From Dipteris shenzhenensis (lineage: Eukaryota; Polypodiophyta; Polypodiopsida; Gleicheniales): DNA of 64,000 bases. This document shows, in pieces, positions 46,521-56,930 of the stretch (position 1 is its first letter; every line of letters starts with the position of its first letter). Below the pieces are notes generated by a model. The model was not told the origin of the DNA. It made no database searches and was given only the letters and a program-made list of their open reading frames with translations. Where the stretch lies: the NCBI GenBank assembly GCA_047967505.1, contig CM106540.1. The stretch is one strand, 5' to 3'. The translations under genes and the position numbers were made by a program.

Positions 46521-49180
46521 GGTTTATATTGTTCATCATAAGAAAATCACAAGTGTAACCACCTAAGCATCAATGTTGTTAGAGTGTACACAATAGTGCA
46601 TCCAAGTCTCAGTAAATGCAAGTTAGCAAAGTAGTTATGGCCAGTGCACCTTGGGCAACTAGAATTAAATATGTAAATAGGATAGAAACAATTATGAGAA
46701 ATGGTGAGAGCTTTACAAAACAAGCCAAAGGGACATTCCTTAACAAGTTGTATAGGTTAAGTTCTTCCATGGAATAGGCTCACTCCTTCACTTGTGCAAT
46801 TTTGTCTTAGAATCGTTCATTTTTCATATGTGTAAATGGCATCTTGGTCACAAAAATGAGAGAAATTTGATCTTCATGTCCACACAAGTTTTGAGATGTG
46901 TTGTACACTTATAAATGATGTGCCTTTACTTTATAGATATGGTGGTTGATGTACCTTTACTTTACACATATAGATGATATGGTGGTTGCCTATATATGGT
47001 GATTGATGTGCCTTTGCTTTATAGATATAAGAAATGTGGTGGTTTATCCAATTCCACTATAGGAATTTGAAAGAAAGTAATTTGCACAATGTCTTTCACC
47101 AAAAAGAATGCAATGCCACTTCTAGTGCTACATTTAAACATACTTTGTTATGGATGGTGGTTGGATCCACTTCCAATATAGGCAATATGGTGGTTAATGA
47201 GAAAGAAATGTGCACAATGCCTTTTACCAAAAAGAATGCAATGCTACTTCTAGTGCTACATTTGAAGGTACTTTGTTATAGGTTCTTCTACAAAATCAAA
47301 GATTCTAATGCTTCTGACCAAATCTAAGTAAACAAAGGTTTATCATCATTCATAATTTTAACATCACAAGCACAAATACCTAAGCATCAATATTGTAGCC
47401 CTTGTATAAGGTATTGTAAAGAAAGGTTTACCATCACATAATGATGAAATCTACCTAAGCATTAATCTTGTAGCCCTTGTATAAGGTATTGTGTGCATAG
47501 TGTACACCATCTACATCTAAATAGAAGTAGCTTAGTTGAAATAGTTATTGTTGATGTAGCAAACTAAATTGCATATTATGAAAATGAGGTAGAAAGGGTT
47601 ATGGGAAAGATGTGATACAAATTCATATATTCTCATGGAATTAAGACTCCACTCCTCCATTACATTTGTAAATAGGGTAGAAAAGGCTATGGGCAAGCTA
47701 TGAGCCTATTTAGGAAAAAGGAGAGAGGAATGGCATAAAAAGTTGTACAAATTAATTTACTATCATGGAATAGAGGGTAGAGAAAGTTAGAAGTACATTG
47801 GGACCCAATCACACAATCTACCAACTTTTATTCACGATGACACCATGACATGTAGAGTTGTTTGAGAAAGATGTACCAGTTCAAGAGCCTATAATTGAGC
47901 AAAATTAAGACAACATGATGTTGGGAGAAGCAACCTTGATTTCTTTAGTTATTTGAATGGCCCATCAGGCTTGAGGTGATAACTCTGATGTAACCAAGCT
48001 ACTATTATTTACCATGAACCTTATTGTAAATGGTTCTTACACATATTATTTGCTTATGTAATAGAGGGAATAGCTACTAGGGCTTATTGTAAAACATTTT
48101 CTGCAATATGCTGTGCAAAATGTATCAAGGAAAATAGAGGGGAAAATTCCATGGTCCAAACCTCTTGGTGCTTCTTCCCCTGCCCTCTAGAACAACTGAT
48201 GTGACACATCTCTAGAGTCCTCTCTCATTGATATTTCTTTATAGCCCTTTCTCATTTTCTCTTTCTTATTATGTCATGCATGAGGGAAAAGACTTCATTA
48301 TCATGCTCTTCCAAGGGGCGTAATCCAAATAAGACATCTCTATCCCCTCCATGACATAAGCCCACTACTTGAGGAGAGCCTTGGCTGGGTTGAGATGGGT
48401 GCAATATTCCAATGATACTTTAGAATTATAAGAAACTTTAAATGATCCATGCCTACAACTCAGAAATATCTGGCAAGGTGACATCTCAAAGATGTGTGAA
48501 CCTATGTGGGGGTTTCAAGCAGTTGACATCAAATGCATAGCCTGATAGAGAAATAAGTTCTTAATCACTAGGTTCTCTTCCAATTTGTGGAAATCTACAT
48601 GGAAGGAACTAAAATGGTGCCAACTATGCCACTTTCCAAGATGCATGAGGCAATGAAGATGTATAAGATGGAAATATGAATCCTAAAGTAAATGATAAGG
48701 AAGCATTGAAAAAAACCCTCTACCAACTATGTGCATTAAATTTGAGAGCTAATAGTGCCATGCAAAGCACTCACCTCTATAGAGCTTCTTGTGCAGAGTA
48801 CATGTGCTCAAAAGCACCACACACTCAAGACATGCGAACAATAACAAGATAAGGGACTCAACATGCAAACAACATCCACCTATTTCGATCACATCTCCAC
48901 CACTTTGAGTCATAGCAATTCGTGTAGACTCAAAGACCTTTTGTTGTCAAGGTCCAACTAAACACTTCTAGAGATAGGAATAGGACTACATGATTCTAAA
49001 GAGTAATTCCCATTTGGCAAATATTCATGGCCTTCTGCTTGGCTTGGTTCGTATGAATCAACTAAAGCTTCCTAGAGGTTTGTTCATAATTGAAAACCCC
49101 CCTCGGCATTTATGGGACCTTGGTATCTTTGTTGTTCTATCCTCTACAATTTGCCCGATACACCTCCTTTTTTGCCTCCC
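46521..49180. repeat. AT-rich stretch with several diverged direct repeats
   Basis: Adjacent repeats include 47081-47150 and 47206-47275 (both with AAAAAGAATGCAATG and CTTCTAGTGCTACATTT). Also present are 47384-47421 and 47454-47493 (AAGCATYAAT then TTGTAGCCCTTGTATAAGGT), copies of TAAGTAAACAAAGGTTTA at about 46507 and 47325, and three GGTGGTTGATGTRCCTTT-like units at 46915-47015. No gene was recognised. 47800-49180 is unassigned. Confidence 0.65.
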
Positions 49181-49194
49181 AGCTTTCATCTACG

Positions 49195-49360
49195 GATATG
49201 TATATCCCTTATCTTACCGACATTGACCAATTCCAACTCTGACTATTGCCAACTGGCATTCACTGATTCCTACTGACATTGATCAATATGTAAATATGTA
49301 TATCCCTTATCCCACCGACATTGACCAATGTGTATATCCCTTATCCTAACGACATTCACC
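49195..49360. repeat. Imperfect tandem repeat with ATCCCTTATC and GACATTGACCAAT
   Basis: Three copies of TGTATATCCCTTATC followed by CGACATTSACCAAT start near 49198, 49293 and 49329, with spacer duplications of CCAACTCTSAYTRTTGCC. No coding was seen. Confidence 0.75.
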
Positions 49361-50151
49361 AATTTCGACTCTAATTGTTGCCATCTCCAATTCCAACTCT
49401 CATTGTACATGACCGTCAACAGGACATAGTCAAAAATGGCCCATTCACATTGTGGATGAGATGAAAAAGCTACAATGCAAATGGCCTAAGGTAATAGCTT
49501 GTCAAGATTAACTTCTACGACAAATGTGGGATCGAACCACAATGGATTTAATTTGGATATCTTGTGCATTGAGAAGGATGCTTATCTAAGTAAGTTTGAT
49601 ATTTTAGGTCAAGCATACAAGACAAAAGAAGCGCAACCTCTTTTCAATCTACAATAGCTTGTAAAGAGCCAAGTTAGGTCATTTGAAGGGAAAAAAATTG
49701 CCTCACCTCACCCTCTATACATTCTACCAAGTGTATGCAAAATGCTCTTAACTTGAACAAATGATGCATCCACCCTAAAGCAGATAATCAACACCTAGCT
49801 TTGTTGTGACGATGATGGTTTCTCCCTTGCTAAACATATAGCTACCATGGTATTAATTCATTGATCAAATCGATCAATTCTAGGCAATCTAGGAGGACAA
49901 ATCTAAGTGCATGTTTTCAATATATGGAAGTGCTTTAGAAGCTTTTGGGAGTTTATATGATATAAACAAGTGTAAAAGCTCCTATGGATTTTGAAGCATA
50001 CTTAATGTGTTAATGCAATCAAATAGGTTCCCCCAATTGCGAAGAATTTATAATGTTTTAAGTAGAGGAAAAGGGAGGGGAGGGGTAATAATGGCCAGGG
50101 GGAGTGGGAGTTGTAAAGAGGAGAGTGAATAATGAGAACATCCCTCAATTT

Positions 50152-50370
50152 TCTAATAGAAGGGTCCCCGCTTATGAGGGTAAGAATTTAAAACCCTTTT
50201 AAAATCACTTTTACAAAGATCTCATGTATCTTAATAGAAAGACCCTATGATTGGTAATTTATGTATTCCTCAATTCATGAGGGAAGGGTCTCCTCTTATG
50301 AGGGTAAGAATTTAAAACCCTTCACAATCATTTTACAAACATCTCATGTGTCTTAGTGGAAGGACCCTTT
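50152..50370. repeat. Direct duplication of about 90 bp
   Basis: 50158-50246 and 50286-50370 share AAGGGTCYCC, TTATGAGGGTAAGAATTTA, AAACCCTT, and CATCTCATGTRTCTTA. About 40 bp separate them. 49361-50150 and 50371-51430 hold no recognisable gene. Confidence 0.8.
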
Positions 50371-51439
50371 TCAGTGGGGTGGGTAAACGATGTCTTGATT
50401 TCACATCCCCCTTTTGTATGTTTGACCTAAGACTAGTTGGACTATCTCCATGTTTTCATCTAAGCAATCAATTGCACTTCTCCATTGAAATCTCCAATTA
50501 GTTTTCACCTTAGGATGTATGGAATAATTTGTTAGATAAAGGGGCTTTAGAATAGGTAAACAAGGGGTATAGATCAGCAAACTAATGGAGGAATTAGATA
50601 AAGCATCAGATACTCAACTCTCATTTTACTTTTGGAAACAACCAATATGTCTATACTCTCAATGACCTCATGAGGAAGATGGAATTGTAGGTAGCCCAAC
50701 TTTTATTCATCCTCACCAATATATCAAAGAATTGCCAAGAATGTTGGACATCAAAACCTTTGGTAGAGACAATTTGAGGAATGTACAAAGTTCTCAATAC
50801 CCATGCAAGGATTAATAACAGGAACTCAATTTTTTATTCTAACACATTTTTTGTAGAGGACCAACAAGCTTGATGAATTGGTCCCCCAAATACCTTCAAA
50901 GAAGGCATACACAAATGAAGAGAAAGCTCAATGTCTAATAACAAGTTCTGCATTGAGGCAGACATAGCAAAAATTGCAAATATCAATAAAACCAATAGGA
51001 AGACAAGAGGCTCTAATCAATTGCAATTACTCTGCAAAACTGAAGGGAAAAGCTTTACTCATAGGCGTAATACTGTCTACACAATGGTACAGGTGTACAC
51101 CTCTCTCAATTAAAGGAGGCACATGGAAACTGCATTGCACAAATTCACAACATTGGCTTGCTTTCATATGACGTTACTTTCCTGTGCTCAACAAAAAGAA
51201 AACAAATCAATTGCCACATAACCAATTTGAAGGTTCAAGTAATTTCTTTTCTCTCACTTCAACCTATGGACACAAGTAGATAGAAGACAGCTCTTACCTT
51301 ATGCAGATCCACATTGACTGTTTTTAAAAGCCACTATTTGGGTTGTAAGTTCATAGGCAACATTACCTTGTTTAATTATGAAAACTACTATCATAGGCTC
51401 TCTCTTATCAAAGGCATAACCTATTTTACATTTCTATTG

Positions 51440-51790
51440 GTTCATGCACGACCCTTGATAAAAATACAATATGAACTTGGATAATTTATGGCCTGCTCAT
51501 AAAATAAGCACACATTATGTGAACGCAGTACCTTGGATCATATTGATGGAAAGGTTCATGCATGGCCCTTGGTCAAAATAAGATATGAACTTGAATAATA
51601 TATGGCCTACTCATAATACGCACAGATTATGTGGAAGCAATACCCTTGTATCATTTTTAGCCATCAGATAGCTGGAAACTCTTGGAGCTTCCTTGATTCA
51701 TACAGGGCCTTTGGTCAAAATACAATATTAATGTGAATAATTTATGGCCTGATCATAATTATGAGGAAGCAATACCTTGAATCTTATTTA
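51440..51790. repeat. Three diverged units of about 105 bp
   Basis: Units start near 51440, 51554 and 51695. Each holds CCTTKRTMAAAAT, then TATGAAC or TATTAAT, then ATTTATGGCCTGCTCATAA-like and GCARTACCYTTG blocks. They lie about 1.5 kb beyond the 3' end of the host gene at 53249-53896. Confidence 0.85.
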
Positions 51791-53248
51791 GACCATCAAA
51801 TGGCTGGGCTATGTAGGAACAACCCTTGCAGCTTCCTTGCATTGAAGGTTTGTAACTCAATATATGCTATACACATTCAGTGTGGGCATATGCTTTTAAG
51901 CCTGTCATGAACTTTGTAGGACTATGTACGACACTTTCATGGAATAGTAGTATCAATGCCCTTCTGAGAGCCCCCTAATGAAGGAGCTTGAGGGATGGGA
52001 TTTAGAGAAGCTGTAAGCGCAGAGATAGGACTGTCATATCCTTTTTAAGTTTCCCCTCGTAAGCCCACCCTTGTTTAGCACTTCAGGCTGGCAGAACTGC
52101 ACCCATGTCAGCTAGCATAGGCCCCATGAAGAACAGCAAATGTCGCTGACATAGGCCCCTGCATGGCAAATATATGGGTATTAGCTGGTGAAGGGTATGT
52201 AAGAGGCAGGAGAGAATGACCCATTTATATTGTCTGCTGGTTGGCAGATCTACAGCTTGCCAGCGCAACTGGTCAGCAGCAACAGGACTAGTTTGGCTTG
52301 GCTTACCTCTAATGAGGTCAGTCGGTCCAGGGGGGTCTGCAGACCCTATATAGGCGGGGCACAAAAAAATTCAGTTTACAAGTCTTGCCAGTCCACTGGG
52401 GCACCACATGTAAGCATGCAGGAAAGCATAGAAGATATGCAACCTTTAAGACCAAGGTTATGATTTACAACATCTCAAGCGCAGCATTGCACTGACACAG
52501 TCAGTCTCCCTTACCAGGAGGGAAAGGGAGAAGGGGGCGTAGCTGTGTGCACTGCAGGTGGTGGGCAGGTTTTGATATACACATCCACCTACATATTCTA
52601 TATGCTGTACATCCTAACGCACTCTGACACACAAGCCTGCCATGTCACTCCATCCAAGAGGAGTGAGTTTGCTATTATACAAAAGATCCCACACAATCAG
52701 GGTTTCTGGAAAACATGTCTCTTTCCAATCCAAGAGTGTGAACAAACCAAGCTGGAAGACCTTGCAAGTAGGACATCTTTTGGAATAGATGAAACAGCAG
52801 ATTTGAGATCGAATCAATTGAGCAGCAATCCCAGCACGGATAAAAGAAATTTCAAACTGCCAAATATGCACAGCGTCTATTCATTACTACAACCAATTCG
52901 TGGCAGAAGGGTGAATAGAGTAAGCTAACATACACCCTAGCTTTAGAAGTGGATCCTTTTCCAAAAAAGAACTTTAGAATCTCTAGATATGATGCGACTC
53001 CACACATTAGTTTAAAGTACCAATGATCTTGCAAGATCTCTTACAGACATCTTTACGGTACTAACAGAGTTCCATATGCTTCCACAGACAGCAGAATCCA
53101 GTAGCAGATCAGCTTTCCAAAAAAAAAAAAAAAAACTATAGCCTGTCCTACTCGGCTGTGCTTAATCCAAAATCCCAGCATGTCCCCAGTAGACCTAGCC
53201 ATGATTCTATAGGAACACATCCGCCATTCCCAGACGTACAATGATCCG
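51791..53248. other. Downstream flank of the host gene, no second gene established
   Basis: 52080-52380 is less AT-rich and has a TATA-like CTATATAG at 52346-52353 beside GGCGGGGC, which could be a core promoter on the plus strand. The open frame at 52545-52928 (127 residues) after it has no recognised domain. An A run at 53120-53135 would be a T run in the 3' UTR of the minus-strand gene. I could not place a poly(A) signal. Confidence 0.4.
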
Positions 53249-53896
53249 TTAATGCCTCGGTCTTCCCCTTGGAGGAGGGGGGGTTGGATTAGGGTTCGTA
53301 CTGATTCCAAATATATCCTTGTCAGGTGGTGCAAACTCAAGTTTCTTCATGGAGACTATATCACGACCCCCTCCAACGCCTGTGATACGGACCGTTAACT
53401 CCTGCCCCACCTTAAATAACGTCTCCAGAAGAACCACCCCACCCGATATGCCTATATCTGCTGCTGGAAGATAAGCTGTTCTGCCGCTAGGCATCTTTAA
53501 GAAATAACCGACGGGAATTACCGACGTGATAATAGCCTGGTGAGTGTCTGGCATGCCTTTTTCGAGAAGCTTATGCGGCGCCAGATCAACTTTCTTTGAT
53601 TCCTCCTCAAAATCTGGGTTTCCTCTTCCAGAATTCATACGCATCATCCTCTTTTCCGTCACGCTTACAAAGTTCCTCACGAGCAACTTCCAAGGTCGAT
53701 CGGTCAGGCCCCCTGATACAGCCGTGCGGGAGGTTTGCAACAGCTCGGAAGTTGGGCAGGAGGCCCTCTCCGCGTTGACATCGTCCCGGACACATGTGGC
53801 AAAGCCTCTTTCAAACATAGGAGCCACAGTGGCCGAAAGCCTTCGCTCCACAAGGAGTCTGGCATTCTTCACTGTCGATGTAGCTACCGTCCTCAT
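53249..53896 (-). CDS. S1/OB-fold-like protein, probably targeted to mitochondria
   Basis: 215 residues from the ATG at 53896. The frame stays open farther upstream to 54067, but that part is hydrophobic and follows a T-rich stretch ending TGCCAG at about 53908. That looks like a 3' splice site in the 5' UTR, so the internal ATG is preferred. Residues 1-35 are basic, serine/alanine/threonine-rich and nearly free of acidic residues, with an RGFAT site typical of mitochondrial presequences. Residues about 114-185 resemble an S1 RNA-binding OB-fold (VIPVGYFLKMPSG; AYLPAADIGI; LFKVGQELTVRITGVGGGRD; VSMKK). The tail is proline/arginine-rich. A role in organellar RNA or translation is inference. 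The family member is not identified. Confidence 0.8.
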   Translation of the reverse strand: MRTVATSTVKNARLLVERRLSATVAPMFERGFATCVRDDVNAERASCPTSELLQTSRTAVSGGLTDRPWKLLVRNFVSVTEKRMMRMNSGRGNPDFEEESKKVDLAPHKLLEKGMPDTHQAIITSVIPVGYFLKMPSGRTAYLPAADIGISGGVVLLETLFKVGQELTVRITGVGGGRDIVSMKKLEFAPPDKDIFGISTNPNPTPPPPRGRPRH

Positions 53897-53906
53897 GGCG
53901 GAGACC

Positions 53907-54165
53907 TGGCAGAGAGATGGATGTGCAGTAAAAGTAAACAAGATCAAAAGCCTCTGAAGCAGTGAACGAAAAAAACGGGAAGGGAGATGAAAGCGTACAA
54001 AGAGCAAGAGCAATGCAGCAAGACAAAACAGGGACGATGGCAGAAACGGGAGAGGAGGAGGAATCAAAAAGAAAAGAAACTCTGATTTACGAGGACCCAG
54101 AGCTGAAAGAGAGAGAGAGAAACAGACCTGAGGAAGAAAGAGCGGCTGCAGCTGTCGGCCTTACA
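53907..54165 (-). other. Candidate 5'-UTR intron of the S1-like gene
   Basis: On the minus strand a donor-like CTGTAAGG lies at about 54165. A pyrimidine-rich acceptor ending CTCTCTGCCAG lies at about 53908, 11 nt before the ATG. Alternative acceptors (TTCCTCAG, CTCTTTCAG) lie at 54127 and 54108, so the exact structure is uncertain. Confidence 0.4.
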
Positions 54166-54219
54166 GAGAAATTCAGCAGAGCCCCAGTTCCTCCTTTCCA
54201 ACCCTTTATCTTCCCCCTT

Positions 54220-54228
54220 AAACCCTAA
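54220..54228 (-). promoter_or_regulatory. Telobox upstream of the S1-like gene
   Basis: AAACCCTAA on the plus strand, about 325 bp before the ATG. Teloboxes are common near transcription starts of plant genes for translation machinery, which fits the predicted product. No clear TATA box was seen, also common for such genes. Confidence 0.55.
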
Positions 54229-55760
54229 GCCCTTCTAGAATCCTCTTTTGCCAACCCTTCCTTTACATTTCATTTCACTTTTCACCTCATCTCTCTCCCT
54301 TAACTAAACTCATTAATTTGTCTCTTTGCTTTCTCTACTCTTAACCCAGTTAGGGCCTATTCCCACTAGAGTATATAGTTTCTCTCTCAAAATTCCTAGA
54401 GTATATCGTGGAATGCATGTGATATCGGTGAAATAATATTTTTCCTTTGCAGGTGTAGCACCTGGACTTGTTTGGATGCCACTTATTCTTGCTTCCGTCT
54501 CAAATTCCCGTTACATTGAACAATTTTGTCCTAGTTAGGGCACACTAGTTAAGGCTCTTAATGGCATGTTCACATAATTGTGCAATCCCGTTGGCATTTA
54601 GAGAGTCTAGTTAAGTTAAATCTCGTAATGGCCCCTAAAAAATTCTTGTAAATTTAACCCCTTCAAAATAGGTACTTTAAGGACTTTTATGAAGAGAAAG
54701 AAGTTGGAATGTAATACTTTAATGGTTAACTTAAGGGTGAGCAATGGGAATGCGACTTTACGCAAGATTCTTGTTAAGAAATTTTCATGGTCAAGATCAA
54801 CTCGGAACTATACAACATGGGTACTCATTTGAAAGGCCTTGAAAAGAAGAATCCATTGTGACCTTAACTTTAAAGGACGGACTTTGGATTGATGAGATAA
54901 ACCATTTTGTATGAAAAATACCCTGGAATTTTTTGTTAGGACCACTTAGTGCATAACAAAATGGGTTACCAAAGGGAATGCAATTCCCTTGTTAAGGTTA
55001 ACTTTAACTTAACTAAATCAGTTACGTTAAGATCACTAACATAACCTATCTCGTAGTGAGAATAGGCCCTTAGGCTAAGGTCTTATCGCCTTGAATTTGA
55101 TGCGCGTTAACCCTCACCCTGCCTCTCTCCCTTCGCCGCTCTCCCCCTTCTCTTAGGCTTTGCTCCCCTCCCTTTGTTTGCTCTGCCTCAGCCCCCTCCC
55201 TCCCCTCCATATATACTCGCTCAGGGCAACCACGAAATTTCTCGAATCAGCATCTTGAAATCTCACGAACTTTCTCGAATCAACCAGCATGTTCCCCCAC
55301 TGCCCTCGAATACATTAATCAACACTACACCTTAATCGACACTCATCAGCTTAGGTTAATTGACACTTAGGCATCGAGTGACAAATACTAATGCCAATTT
55401 TCCAAGATCGTGGGCTCCCATTATGTTTCAAGGTCTCGAATTCATTTCCAGCATTCCCATCAAACATATCTTCTAACTCACACATCCCATCCCAGCTTGA
55501 GCACTGCCATCGTCTCTCTTCCACGTCTCGAGAGTCGCCATCACACCTCGAAGATGGACCGGACACTAAGCTGTAACCTGGAAAATGTTAGCCATCGCTA
55601 TCCCTGTGGTGGTCCCCAGGACCCAAAATCTCAAATGGCTCGCGCCGCTCCCATCACTCGCCATTTGATTTTGGGGAAATGCCTCCCTTGGGCATTTCCC
55701 TCATGTCATCATAATCACTTGCAGGTGTTTCACCCTCGTCCCCCAAGGAGTAGGAGTTTC
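54229..55760. other. Upstream flank, possibly with a second promoter
   Basis: 54230-55080 is AT-rich and unassigned. 55100-55740 is pyrimidine-rich and CpG-containing. ATATATA at 55209-55215 follows a long CT-rich stretch and resembles a plant core promoter on the plus strand. An open frame at 55410-55967 runs into a microsatellite and has no recognised domain. A non-coding transcript is possible. 55623-55700 forms two hairpins. Confidence 0.35.
55623..55700. repeat. Two adjacent inverted repeats (hairpins)
   Basis: Hairpin 1: arms 55623-55639 and 55660-55674 (GCCATTTGATTTTGG against its complement with a 2-nt bulge), loop of about 20 nt. Hairpin 2: perfect 10-bp stem GGGAAATGCC (55674-55683) and GGCATTTCCC (55691-55700), loop of 7 nt. 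The hairpins abut and share one base. No T run follows immediately. Confidence 0.85.
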
Positions 55761-55763
55761 TAT

Positions 55764-55821
55764 TCATCCCTCCATCCATCTATCAATCCATCCATCCATC
55801 CCTCTATCTATCCATCTATCC

Positions 55822-55858
<37 letters not shown>

Positions 55859-55940
55859 CCCGTCCATCTACCTATCCATCTATCAACAATCAATCTATCT
55901 ATATCTTTCCATATATCTATCTATCCATCTATCTACCTTT
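55764..55940. repeat. (ATCC)n/(TATC)n tetranucleotide microsatellite
   Basis: Compound array of ATCC, then CTAT repeats with interruptions. The reading frame across it is an artefact. Confidence 0.95.
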
Positions 55941-56103
55941 ATAAGACTAGAATATATCCAAGCTTAATTGAAGTTCGAGCCATTAGGGATCATCTTCTTC
56001 TTCTCCCTTTTCACTTGGAGGCTCGGTGCACCATCCAAATAATCATAAAGATTCCAAAAAGAAAAGGAATCCAAAAACTGTGCAAGTGTAGTGATAGTGG
56101 AGC

Positions 56104-56930
56104 TTGCAAATAAATCTTCAGAGAAATCTTCTTTCTGTGGCACGACTTGTTGATCTTGGTCTCTTTATTGGCTTTGACCACACACAATGTCGGATTGAAA
56201 AAGATGGACATACCATAGCAATTGCTCCTCAGAATGGTAACCTCTTTCAACTTTCCTTAAATGATGATATTGCTAATGTGGTTACAGCCCCTGGTGATCT
56301 GGACTTCAAGCTATGGCATCATCTTTTTGTTCATTCGGATTTTGCAAAGTTACTTGCTATAAATCGTCATGATCTTATGGATGGTATGAATCTCCCAGCT
56401 CATCCTCACATGGGCCTCTGTGAATATTGTGCTCTTGGCAAGCATCATCAAAAATCCTTTCATGCATCTACTTCAACTCATTCATATGCTTTATTGGATC
56501 TTGTTCACACTGATATATGTGGACCTTTTCCTCCATCGAACTGTTTATACAGGTATTTCATCACTTTCATTGACGATTGGTCAAGATATACATATTTCAG
56601 CATACAATAGGATTATCATGATCCCTCTTTGAATGGTCAACACAGTGCCATGTCACTCACATAATAAACCACTCTCTTGTAACATATATTTCAGCATACA
56701 ATTAATACCTTCTCATTTCTTACTTTCTCCCTGGTCACCTTTGCCTTGCTATGAGGAGCAGTTTCATTGTTTTGTCTTCTTGGGGATGACAATCCTGGTG
56801 ATGACCCTTGGTCTCCTGGCTAGAGAGGATCTCATGGTAGCTCTCACAATTCCCACAGCCATTCTAATTTCCCTCTCCCTAAAGGACAAGCAACAAGTGT
56901 AGATTGCAGTTCAGTCTTTGCATGAAGAGC
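56104..56930 (+). pseudogene. Copia-IV fragment: pre-integrase, integrase start and a pol linker
   Basis: 56104-56610 encodes the end of the protease region (RNLLSVARLVDLG), GAG-pre-integrase (LWHHLFVHSDFAKL; CEYCALGKHH) and the integrase start (LVHTDICGPFPPS; YFITFIDDWSRYTYF) with the first catalytic aspartate. The frame then breaks. 56740-56930 contains GDDNPGDDPWSPG-like linker sequence, suggesting an internal deletion of the integrase core. No LTR was found. Confidence 0.82.

Noticed and set aside
53897-54067. Signal-peptide-like N-terminal extension of the S1-like protein
   Set aside because: The hydrophobic leucine/phenylalanine residues come from a T-rich tract ending in a good 3' splice site. 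The internal ATG begins a typical mitochondrial presequence.
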